Source: an uncultured Lachnospiraceae bacterium (GTDB lineage Bacteria; Bacillota; Clostridia; Lachnospirales; Lachnospiraceae). From it: a stretch of 5,164 bases of DNA. The stretch covers positions 1-5,164 of the forward strand of contig CANQEC010000190.1 of the NCBI GenBank assembly GCA_947594335.1, read 5' to 3'. Positions 1 to 5,164 of this stretch are shown one piece after another. Positions within the stretch are counted from its first letter, which is position 1. Every line of letters starts with the position of its first letter. A program made the translations under genes and the position numbers. Below the pieces are notes generated by a model. The model was not told the origin of the DNA, made no database searches, and worked only from the letters and a program-made list of their open reading frames with translations.

Positions 1-158
1 ACAGCGAGAAAATTCAGGCTCTGATCGATGTGCTTACCTCGGATGAGATCAAAACCTATATTGAGGAGACTTATGACGGAGCGGTAATTCCTTTTGAGGA
101 GTCCGAAGCGGAATCCGAAGCCGTGACGGAGGACGGAACGGAAGCAAAGACAGAGTAA
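1..158 (+). CDS. metQ: Methionine ABC transporter substrate-binding lipoprotein (MetQ/NlpA family), 3' end only
   Basis: Only the last 51 codons are in the window (reading frame begins at base 3, stop TAA at 156-158). The visible end contains the stretch TSDEIKTYIEETYDGAVIP, which fits the conserved C-terminus of NlpA/MetQ lipoproteins, where a helix of the form 'sdevkkfIeetY.GavIP' closes the second lobe. Family knowledge: the protein is anchored outside the membrane and delivers methionine (D or L) to the MetNI importer. Its position directly upstream of metN and metI supports the call. Unusually, about 20 residues follow the usual GAVIP end, rich in Glu, Ser, Ala and Thr (SEAESEA then EDGTEAKTE), giving an acidic, probably disordered tail. 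The N-terminus, lipobox and any upstream promoter or riboswitch lie outside the window. Substrate specificity within the family cannot be read from this fragment. Confidence 0.85.
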   Translation, partial: SEKIQALIDVLTSDEIKTYIEETYDGAVIPFEESEAESEAVTEDGTEAKTE

Positions 159-204
159 AGCCGGAAAGACGGCTTAAAAAGAGAGAAACGGCCGGACAGC
201 AGTC

Positions 205-264
205 ATGACCTGTCGGATACAGCCGCCGGTACGAAAGGATACCGGCGGCTGTCTGCACGGTCAT
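205..264 (+). other. Strong intercistronic hairpin between metQ and metN
   Basis: A perfect 13-base inverted repeat, ACAGCCGCCGGTA (219-231) and TACCGGCGGCTGT (240-252), encloses the 8-base loop CGAAAGGA. An outer 6-base helix, ATGACC (205-210) with GGTCAT (259-264), can extend it across an internal loop (8 and 6 unpaired bases). The structure ends 7 bases before the metN Shine-Dalgarno sequence. No T-run follows on either strand (AAAAAA follows on the + strand), so it is not an ordinary intrinsic terminator. A second, smaller helix, about 192-199 with 210-216 with one bulged G, touches the outer arm and could compete with it. A likely role, by inference, is protecting the metQ message 3' end after processing, so that the binding protein is made in excess over MetN and MetI. 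Confidence 0.7.
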
Positions 265-283
265 AAAAAACGGGAGGAATGAC

Positions 284-1291
284 ATGGATCCAATCATTCA
301 GGTTGAACATGTGAGCAAGATTTTTGGGGAGAAGGACCGCCGGGTGGATGCGGTCAATGACGTCAGCTTTGAGGTTGAACGGGGAGATATTTTCGGAATT
401 ATCGGTTTGTCGGGCGCGGGGAAGAGTACGCTGGTGCGCTGCCTGAATCTGCTGGAAAGACCGACATCGGGGCGCGTGCTGATCAACGGCACGGATCTGG
501 CGGGCCTGAGCGCTAAGGAACTGCGCCAGAAGAGACAGGACATCGGCATGATCTTTCAGCATTTCAATCTGCTGATGCAGAGGAATGTGACGGATAATAT
601 ATGTTTTCCAATGGAAATCGCAGGCGTAAAAAAGCAGGACGCGAAGAAGCGCGCGATGGAGCTGCTGCAGATTGTCGGGCTGGAGGAGAAAGCGAAAGCG
701 TATCCTGCCCAGCTTTCCGGCGGGCAGAAACAGCGCGTCGCGATCGCAAGGGTCCTTGCAAACAATCCTGCGATTCTTCTGTGCGATGAGGCGACAAGCG
801 CGCTGGATCCGCAGACGACAAAATCAATTCTCGCGCTGCTGAAACAGATCAACGAGGAATACGGGATCACGATCGTGGTCATCACGCATGAGATGAGCGT
901 TGTGCAGCAGATCTGCCGGCATGTGGCGGTTCTCGACCACGGGAGGCTGGAGGAATCCGGAACCGTGGAGGAGCTGTTCCGCTCTCCGAAGACGGAAGCG
1001 GCGCGGCGGCTGATCATCAGCGGCACGGAACAGATCAGCCGGATGAGAGGGAAAAGAACCGTCCGCGTTACTTTTTCAAATCATACCGCGTTCGAACCGA
1101 TTATCGGAAATATCACGCTGGAGTTTAAAACGCCGGTGAATATCCTGTTCGCCGACACAAAGACGATCAATGGAAACGCCGAGGGCGAAATGATTCTGCA
1201 GCTTCCGGAGTCACAGGAGATTGCGGATAAGATGATTCAGTACATACGGGACAGAAATCTTGGAGTGGAGGAGTTGAAAAATTATGTTTGA
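284..1291 (+). CDS. metN: Methionine ABC transporter ATP-binding protein MetN
   Basis: This is the cytoplasmic ATPase that powers methionine import with MetI and MetQ. The 335-residue product shows every ABC motif: Walker A GLSGAGKST (41-49), Q-loop in QHFNLL (92-97), signature LSGGQ (144-148), Walker B ILLCDE (164-169), D-loop SALD (172-175) and switch His202 in ITHE. The motif contexts RCLNLLERPTSG and LCDEATSALDP are typical of MetN rather than general amino-acid ATPases. The C-terminal part, about 262-335, fits the NIL domain, the methionine-sensing module that inhibits transport when cytoplasmic methionine is high in characterised homologues. Total length is close to the usual 340 or so. 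The start ATG at 284 follows GGGAGG (272-277) with a 6-base spacer. The gene ends inside metI (8-base overlap), implying translational coupling. The sequence appears intact. Confidence 0.95.
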   Translation: MDPIIQVEHVSKIFGEKDRRVDAVNDVSFEVERGDIFGIIGLSGAGKSTLVRCLNLLERPTSGRVLINGTDLAGLSAKELRQKRQDIGMIFQHFNLLMQRNVTDNICFPMEIAGVKKQDAKKRAMELLQIVGLEEKAKAYPAQLSGGQKQRVAIARVLANNPAILLCDEATSALDPQTTKSILALLKQINEEYGITIVVITHEMSVVQQICRHVAVLDHGRLEESGTVEELFRSPKTEAARRLIISGTEQISRMRGKRTVRVTFSNHTAFEPIIGNITLEFKTPVNILFADTKTINGNAEGEMILQLPESQEIADKMIQYIRDRNLGVEELKNYV

Positions 1292-1946
1292 CCGGGAATT
1301 GTTGCTCATGCTTCTGGAAGGGACGCGCGATACGCTGTACATGACGCTGCTTTCGACTCTGTTCGGCTACATACTGGGACTTCCGCTTGGAATCGTCCTG
1401 ACGGTGACCGACCGGGAAGGAATCCGTCCCAATGCCGTCATCTACAAGATCCTGGATTTTATCGTGAACCTGGCAAGAAGCATTCCGTTTCTGATTCTGC
1501 TGATCCTAGTGATTCCGGTGACGCGCTTCATTGTTGGAAAAACTTACGGATCCAGCGCGACGGTGGTTCCGCTTGTCATCGCCGCGGCTCCTTTTATCGC
1601 CCGCATGGTCGAATCTTCCCTGAAGGAAGTTGATCAGGGAGTTGTGGAGGCGGCCGTCAGCATGGGAGCTGGTACCGGAACGATTATCTGGAAGGTACTG
1701 CTTGCCGAGGCCAGGACCTCCCTGCTTGTCGGCGTGACGATCGCGCTCGGAACGATCCTCGGATATTCCGCGATGGCGGGGGTCGTCGGCGGCGGAGGAC
1801 TTGGAGACATAGCGATCCGCTACGGTTATTACAGATATCAGACAGATATCATGCTTCTGACGCTTGTGGTGCTGGTGGCCCTGGTGCAGATCATGCAGGG
1901 AATCGGGACGATGCTCTCGAAAAAACTGGACCGGCGGCGGGCATAA
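1284..1946 (+). CDS. metI: Methionine ABC transporter permease MetI
   Basis: This is the membrane permease of the MetNIQ importer, 220 residues, the usual length for MetI. Hydrophobic stretches at about 21-43, 59-80, 93-107, 146-168 and 186-208 fit the five-helix MetI fold. N-terminal features typical of the family are GTRDTLYMTLLST (13-25), GLPLGI (32-37) and NLARSIPFLILL (62-73). The cytoplasmic coupling (EAA) loop starts at EAAVSMGAG (122-130) and runs to KVLLAEA (137-143). Most relatives have LLPEA there, so the usual proline is alanine at position 141. The glycine-rich VVGGGGLGD (167-175) is also a MetI hallmark. The start ATG at 1284 overlaps the metN stop as ATGTTTGA. GGAGGAG at 1267-1273 lies 10 bases upstream within metN. 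No terminator follows the stop. Confidence 0.94.
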   Translation: MFDRELLLMLLEGTRDTLYMTLLSTLFGYILGLPLGIVLTVTDREGIRPNAVIYKILDFIVNLARSIPFLILLILVIPVTRFIVGKTYGSSATVVPLVIAAAPFIARMVESSLKEVDQGVVEAAVSMGAGTGTIIWKVLLAEARTSLLVGVTIALGTILGYSAMAGVVGGGGLGDIAIRYGYYRYQTDIMLLTLVVLVALVQIMQGIGTMLSKKLDRRRA

Positions 1947-1969
1947 CCCAAAAGCTTCCCTCATATACT
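1941..1969 (+). promoter_or_regulatory. Candidate sigma-E (mother-cell sporulation) promoter for yqfC-yqfD
   Basis: GCATAAC (1941-1947) and CATATACT (1962-1969) are separated by 14 bases. Against the B. subtilis sigma-E consensus (-35 KMATATT, -10 CATACAnT, spacing about 14) this matches 5 of 7 and 6 of 7 defined positions. The -35 element is formed by the last Ala codon and TAA stop of metI. Transcription would begin near 1976, leaving a leader of roughly 19 bases before the yqfC ATG. In B. subtilis yqfC-yqfD belongs to the sigma-E regulon, which makes the placement meaningful. The match was scored by eye. Confidence 0.6.
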
Positions 1970-1994
1970 GGATAATAAACAGATTGAGGCGTTT

Positions 1995-2270
1995 ATGAAA
2001 GAGAAATATGCTCTGCTGGCAGGCAGCCTGACAAAAGCGCTTCAACTTCCCGACGATTTTTCCGGAGAAAATGTCGTGATTTCCATGCACGGACAGGAAC
2101 ATGTCTGGATTGAGAATTTCAGGGGAATTTCCTCCTATACGGAGGAGGAGATCCGGCTTGTGACAAAGAAAAGAAACGTCTGCATCTTCGGCAGGCGGCT
2201 GAAAATCGTGTCCTACGCGAAGGATGAGATTGAGATCACAGGCTGTATCCAGAAACTGGAATATCAGTAA
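1995..2270 (+). CDS. yqfC: Sporulation protein YqfC (YabP/YqfC family)
   Basis: This 91-residue protein fits the YqfC/YabP family in length (about 93 in B. subtilis) and layout. It has an N-terminal LTKALQLPDDF (12-22), then VVISMHGQEHVWIENFRGI (27-45), where the 'i.m.g..hv.IeN.rGi' pattern is the family hallmark. A segment EEEIRLVTKKRNVCIFGRRL (50-69) and a short beta-rich end (IEITGCIQKLEY) follow. The family is linked to endospore formation in the mother cell, but its biochemical role is not established. It lies immediately before yqfD, as in B. subtilis and many Clostridia. The ATG at 1995 follows GAGG (1986-1989) by 5 bases. The frame is open back to the metI stop, but there is no ATG, GTG or TTG upstream, so this start is preferred. 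No membrane segment or signal peptide is visible. Confidence 0.9.
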   Translation: MKEKYALLAGSLTKALQLPDDFSGENVVISMHGQEHVWIENFRGISSYTEEEIRLVTKKRNVCIFGRRLKIVSYAKDEIEITGCIQKLEYQ

Positions 2271-2299
2271 AAATCGGCGGGAAGCAGGATGGGGGATAC

Positions 2300-3607
2300 A
2301 TGGAACTGAAAATACTGAGATTTTTGCGGGGGTATGTCCGGATTCGGATTACGGGAGATTCCTACGACCGTTTTTTGAATCTCTGCGCCTTTCATAAAAT
2401 TATGCTGTGGGATCTCTGCCCGGCAGGGGAATCCTATGAAGCAAACCTGTCAAAGGAGGATTTCAGGAAGCTCCGGGAGATCACGAGGAAGAGCCATGTC
2501 AGGATCCGGATCATCAGCCGGTATGGACTTCCTTTTTTTGTATACAGAAACAGAAAGCGAAAGGTTTATCTGGCGGGAATTGCGGCAGCGGCGCTGTTCA
2601 TGTTCTGGCTTTCTTCACATATCTGGCTGATCACGGTAGAGGGGAACGTATCGCAGACGGATGACGTGATGTTTGAATATCTGAGCGGGATCGGGATCAG
2701 ACATGGAATGCTGAAGAAAAATGTGGACTGCCGGGCGCTCGCGGCAGATATCCGGAATTACTTTGCCGATTTTACCTGGGTGGCCGCGCGGCTGGAGGGA
2801 ACAAGACTTGTCATCTCCGTAAAGGAGGGGATTTCCGGGGAAGAGGAAAAAGACAAAGCCGCGGGTGAAACAAAAGAGGAGGAAAACGGCAGAAGCGGCA
2901 CGGATCAGGGGGAAGAAGGGGAAAATCCGGGAGAGGACCGGTTTTTCTGTCTCGCTGCCGCGCAGGCAGGAACTGTCGAATCGATCTATGTGAGAAAAGG
3001 ACTGCCCCAGGTGCAGGCCGGAGCGCGCGTGGAGGCGGGGGACATTCTGGTGAGCGGAGCCCTTCCTGTCTGCGACGATTCGGGTTTTGTAAAATCCTGG
3101 CAGTATGTTTCGCCTGATGCGGATATTGTGATCCGCGGCACGATGAACTATCAGGACAGGATTCCTTTTCATGTGCGCCAAAAAGAGTATACCGGAAAAG
3201 AAAAGAAAGCGCTCCTGATCTGCGCCGGGAATCTGAAATTTGGAATCGGCAGCATCAGCAGCTCTTATGAGTCCAGTGATCTCGTAAGAGATATCCGTCA
3301 GGCAAAATTATTTAAAAATTTTTATCTTCCTCTGTATGCGGAGCTGCTGACAGTGAAAGAATACATATACAGGGATGAAATCCTGACAAAAAAGCAGGCC
3401 GAAGACCGCGCTGGTAAAAATTTTCGACAATTCTTAATAAATTTACAGCAAAAAGGGGTTCAATTATTTGAAAATGATGTTAGAATAGAATGGTATGAGA
3501 ATTTCTGTGTTGTATCCGGTGAACTTGTCGTCGGGGAAGAAGCAGTCAGAAGAGTCTCAATACTCAGGGGATCACAGGAGGAATTACACACGGATGAATA
3601 TGGTTGA
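2300..3607 (+). CDS. yqfD: Sporulation protein YqfD (stage IV sporulation family)
   Basis: A 435-residue sporulation membrane protein, somewhat longer than B. subtilis YqfD (about 398). The N-terminal region (1-85, basic, beginning FLRGYVRIRITG) matches the family and would face the cytoplasm. One transmembrane helix lies at about 89-112. It leads into ITVEGN, a pattern like the POTRA-type start in FtsQ-like proteins, with a POTRA-like segment to about 175 (inference). Residues 178-214 form an acidic, Glu/Gly-rich low-complexity insert that accounts for much of the extra length. The conserved core resumes at about 215, with AGTVESIYVRKG (223-234) and GARVEAGDILVSG (241-253), the 'G..V..GD.LVSG' hallmark. 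The exact role is unknown. It follows yqfC by 29 bases. AGGA at 2286-2289 gives a 10-base spacer, and a G-run at 2291-2295 lies oddly close to the ATG. The 3' end overlaps phoH by 14 bases and is markedly AT-rich. Confidence 0.92.
   Translation: MELKILRFLRGYVRIRITGDSYDRFLNLCAFHKIMLWDLCPAGESYEANLSKEDFRKLREITRKSHVRIRIISRYGLPFFVYRNRKRKVYLAGIAAAALFMFWLSSHIWLITVEGNVSQTDDVMFEYLSGIGIRHGMLKKNVDCRALAADIRNYFADFTWVAARLEGTRLVISVKEGISGEEEKDKAAGETKEEENGRSGTDQGEEGENPGEDRFFCLAAAQAGTVESIYVRKGLPQVQAGARVEAGDILVSGALPVCDDSGFVKSWQYVSPDADIVIRGTMNYQDRIPFHVRQKEYTGKEKKALLICAGNLKFGIGSISSSYESSDLVRDIRQAKLFKNFYLPLYAELLTVKEYIYRDEILTKKQAEDRAGKNFRQFLINLQQKGVQLFENDVRIEWYENFCVVSGELVVGEEAVRRVSILRGSQEELHTDEYG
3459..3486 (+). promoter_or_regulatory. 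Candidate vegetative promoter for phoH-ybeY inside the yqfD 3' end
   Basis: TGtTAGAAT at 3478-3486 is an extended -10 element: TG, one base, then a hexamer matching TATAAT at 5 of 6. A weak -35 candidate TTCAAT (3459-3464, 3 of 6) sits 16 bases upstream. Weak -35 boxes are usual with extended -10 promoters. The surrounding 3421-3490 has only 17 G+C in 70 bases by hand count, in a genome segment otherwise near half G+C, and uses TTA and ATA codons. The predicted start near 3493 is about 100 bases before the phoH ATG. This is pattern-based and unproven. Confidence 0.45.
3576..3581 (+). promoter_or_regulatory. Ribosome binding site that sets the phoH start
   Basis: AGGAGG is a full Shine-Dalgarno match inside the yqfD coding sequence. 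It lies 12 bases before the ATG at 3594, a slightly long spacing, and is the only strong site in the area. A longer in-frame ATG at 3495 has no such site and would add 33 residues that do not resemble PhoH. Confidence 0.75.
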
Positions 3608-4610
3608 GATGTCAGTCGATATTCCGGCGGATCATGAGCGGAATGTATTCGGACAGTTTGATCAGTTTGTAAAAAAGATTGAACACACCCTGCTTGTAAC
3701 TGTGCTCAGCAGGGACGGTACGGTAAAGATACTGGGAAATCCTGTAAATGCGGAACGGGCAAAACGCGTGCTGGAAAGTCTCTGTGAGCTTTCCAGAAGA
3801 GGAAATGTGATTACGGAGCAGAATGTTAACTATGCGCTGTCGCTGGTCATGGAAGAAAAGGAATCCGTGATCGTGGAGATCGACCGCGACTGCATCTGCC
3901 ACACGATCAACGGGAAACCGGTTAAGCCGAAAACTCTGGGGCAGAAGGAATATGTGGATGCGATCAGGAAAAATATGATCGTTTTCGGCACAGGGCCGGC
4001 CGGCACCGGCAAGACGTACCTCGCGATGGCGATGGCTGTTACCGCGTTCAAAAATGAAGAAGTAAGCCGGATCATACTGACAAGGCCCGCGATCGAGGCG
4101 GGAGAAAAGCTGGGATTTCTTCCGGGAGATCTCCAGAGCAAGGTGGATCCGTATCTGCGCCCGCTTTACGACGCGCTGTATCAGATCATGGGCCCGGACA
4201 GTTTTATGAAAAATATGGAGAAGGGCCTGATCGAGGTGGCGCCGCTCGCGTACATGAGAGGAAGAACGCTCGACAATGCCTTTATCATACTGGATGAGGC
4301 GCAGAACACATCGCCGGCGCAGATGAAGATGTTTTTGACAAGGATCGGGTTTGGCTCCAAGGTCGTTGTGACCGGCGATCTGACGCAGAAGGATCTGCCG
4401 AAGGATATGCCGTCGGGGCTTGACGTGGCGATCCGCGTGCTGAATAAAGTGGAGGATATCCGTTTCTGCACGCTGACAAGCAAAGATGTTGTCCGGCATC
4501 CGCTGGTTCAGAAGATTGTAAATGCGTATGAGGAATATGAGCGGCGCAGGGATAATCCGCGCGCGAAGAGCGCTCCCGGCAAACGCAGAAAGAGCGGAGG
4601 TGTCGGATGA
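3594..4610 (+). CDS. phoH: PhoH family ATPase (PhoH-like protein)
   Basis: A cytoplasmic P-loop ATPase of the PhoH/YbeZ family, 338 residues from the chosen ATG, close to the usual 320-350. The N-terminal part (about 18-90) carries the KH-like segment with TVKILGNPVNAERAKRVLE (43-61). GQKEYVDAIRKNMIVFGTGP (117-136) then leads into Walker A GPAGTGKT (134-141). Further hallmarks are ILTRPAIEAGEKLGFLPGD (161-179), LAYMRGRTL (218-226), Walker B FIILDEAQN (230-238), and the sensor-like VVTGDLTQKDLP (258-269). A basic tail (RRRD...GKRRKSG) ends it. The family is proposed to act with YbeY in RNA or ribosome metabolism, and the ATGA overlap with ybeY supports joint translation. Although the name comes from a phosphate-starvation gene in E. 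coli, nothing here indicates phosphate control. The start at 3594 rests on the AGGAGG site, giving a 14-base overlap with yqfD. All key residues are present. Confidence 0.95.
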   Translation: MNMVEMSVDIPADHERNVFGQFDQFVKKIEHTLLVTVLSRDGTVKILGNPVNAERAKRVLESLCELSRRGNVITEQNVNYALSLVMEEKESVIVEIDRDCICHTINGKPVKPKTLGQKEYVDAIRKNMIVFGTGPAGTGKTYLAMAMAVTAFKNEEVSRIILTRPAIEAGEKLGFLPGDLQSKVDPYLRPLYDALYQIMGPDSFMKNMEKGLIEVAPLAYMRGRTLDNAFIILDEAQNTSPAQMKMFLTRIGFGSKVVVTGDLTQKDLPKDMPSGLDVAIRVLNKVEDIRFCTLTSKDVVRHPLVQKIVNAYEEYERRRDNPRAKSAPGKRRKSGGVG

Positions 4611-5104
4611 CGATTGATTTTACGAAGGAAAGCCCGCTTGAATTTGGCTTTGACCCTGTGGAGACGGCTTCTCTGGTCGTGAACCATACGCTCGGCTTTG
4701 TGGGCTGTCCATACGAAGCGCAGGTGAGCATTCTGGTCACGGATGAAAAGCGGATTCACGAGCTGAATTTTGCGCACCGCGGCATAGACCGCGCGACAGA
4801 CGTTCTGTCATTTCCAATGACCGAGTATGAGACGCCCGGGGATTTCTCGTTTCTTGAGGAAGACGGGGAGGACTGTTTTGACCCGGATACAGGGGAACTG
4901 CTGCTGGGAGACATTGTGATCTGTGCCGACCGCGTGCTTGCGCAGGCCGAAGATTACGGACACAGCGTGCGGCGCGAATTCGCGTTTCTCATAACGCACA
5001 GTATGCTGCATCTGTTCGGATACGATCATATGGAAGAAGGGGAGGCGGCTGTGATGGAGCAGAAACAGGAGGAAATTCTGCGGCAGCTGGCAATCTTAAG
5101 ATAA
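4607..5104 (+). CDS. ybeY: Endoribonuclease YbeY (rRNA maturation factor)
   Basis: A 165-residue single-metal RNase of the UPF0054 family, within the normal size range. In characterised bacteria YbeY acts in 16S rRNA 3'-end maturation and ribosome quality control. Visible motifs are ELNFAHRGIDRATDVLSFPM (52-71), containing the invariant TDVLSFP, then LLLGDIVICADRV (98-110), and the metal site HSMLHLFGYDH (131-141). In that site His131, His135 and His141 give the HxxxHxxxxxH zinc ligands. The glycine often found after the first His is Ser132 here. A 25-residue acidic loop (about 73-97) lies between the two conserved halves. The start ATG is fused to the phoH stop (ATGA) and is served by GGAGG (4596-4600) at a 6-base spacing. 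No pgpH or yqfF gene separates it from phoH. Confidence 0.95.
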   Translation: MTIDFTKESPLEFGFDPVETASLVVNHTLGFVGCPYEAQVSILVTDEKRIHELNFAHRGIDRATDVLSFPMTEYETPGDFSFLEEDGEDCFDPDTGELLLGDIVICADRVLAQAEDYGHSVRREFAFLITHSMLHLFGYDHMEEGEAAVMEQKQEEILRQLAILR

Positions 5105-5117
5105 GGAGGAATTATAA

Positions 5118-5164
5118 ATGAAAAACAGGGGATGGAAGAGACTGGGAGCCGCGGCGCTTGCGGC
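5118..5164 (+). CDS. Start of an unidentified, probably exported protein (truncated by window end)
   Basis: Fifteen complete codons are present, reading MKNRGWKRLGAAALA. A positively charged n-region (Lys2, Arg4, Lys7, Arg8) is followed by an alanine/leucine-rich run, the beginning of a signal peptide or membrane anchor. AAGGAGG (5103-5109) lies 8 bases before the ATG, an excellent ribosome binding site that begins within the ybeY stop, so the gene probably continues the phoH-ybeY transcript. The family cannot be identified from this fragment. In B. subtilis the next gene after ybeY is dgkA (diacylglycerol kinase), whose start could also be hydrophobic, but the Lys/Arg-rich head followed by an Ala run looks more like a secreted protein or lipoprotein. 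Confidence 0.65.
   Translation, partial: MKNRGWKRLGAAALA

Noticed and set aside
158..175. Small hairpin just after the metQ stop (AAGCCG with CGGCTT)
   Set aside because: Only a 6-bp stem followed by A-rich rather than T-rich sequence, so too weak to call a terminator.
1947..1994. In-frame upstream extension of yqfC back to the metI stop
   Set aside because: No ATG, GTG or TTG codon occurs in the stretch, and the region is better explained as promoter and leader.
1506..2102. 198-codon open frame on the - strand across metI and yqfC
   Set aside because: It is antisense to two well-supported genes, has no recognisable domain, and crosses the likely operon boundary.
3495..3593. Longer phoH start at ATG 3495, adding 33 residues
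   Set aside because: The extra residues do not resemble PhoH, no ribosome binding site precedes 3495, and the extension is out-of-frame reading of the yqfD end. AGGAGG supports ATG 3594.
3994..4010. GC-rich palindromic repeats (GGCCGGCCGGCACCGGC)
   Set aside because: This encodes the Walker A loop of PhoH (Gly, Pro, Ala, Gly, Thr), and codon constraint explains it.
3612..4499. 295-codon open frame on the - strand
   Set aside because: It lies wholly antisense to phoH, whose motifs are complete. The antisense product is rich in His, Arg and Leu with no recognisable domain, typical of a shadow frame.
5000..5030. Serine in place of glycine in the YbeY HGxLHLxGYDH motif
   Set aside because: All three metal-binding histidines are kept, and I recall HSxLHL variants among Clostridia, so it is probably normal lineage variation.

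Overview
The window reads as a chromosomal segment of a spore-forming Bacillota, most likely a Clostridia member of Lachnospiraceae type. The evidence is the yqfC-yqfD sporulation pair, strong AGGAGG-type ribosome binding sites, densely packed co-directional genes, and a base composition around half G+C. The family placement is inference from gene content and style, not from a database match. All genes lie on the + strand.

Region 1 (1-1946) is a methionine-type ABC importer in the order metQ (3' end only), metN, metI. The lipoprotein end is followed by a 125-base intercistronic gap holding a strong hairpin without a U-tract. Next come the ATPase with its C-terminal NIL regulatory domain and the permease, which overlaps metN by 8 bases.

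Region 2 (about 1941-3607) is the sporulation pair yqfC and yqfD. A good match to a sigma-E promoter straddles the last codon and stop of metI, so the operon boundary appears to be compressed into the metI terminus. No terminator is visible between metI and yqfC.

Region 3 (3594-5104) is phoH followed by ybeY. phoH overlaps the end of yqfD by 14 bases, and ybeY overlaps phoH by 4 bases (ATGA). The last part of yqfD is unusually AT-rich (17 G+C in 70 bases at 3421-3490 by hand count) and holds an extended -10 promoter candidate. This could give phoH-ybeY vegetative expression independent of the sporulation promoter. The pgpH (yqfF) gene found between phoH and ybeY in Bacillus subtilis is absent here. 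After ybeY a new ORF starts at 5118 with a signal-peptide-like beginning and runs off the window.

Together the window holds a nutrient importer, a sporulation module, and RNA/ribosome maintenance genes. I see no mobile element, CRISPR array, tRNA, rRNA or clearly novel system. The most interesting signals are regulatory: the metQ-metN hairpin, the sigma-E-like promoter at the metI stop, and the AT-rich promoter-like island inside yqfD.
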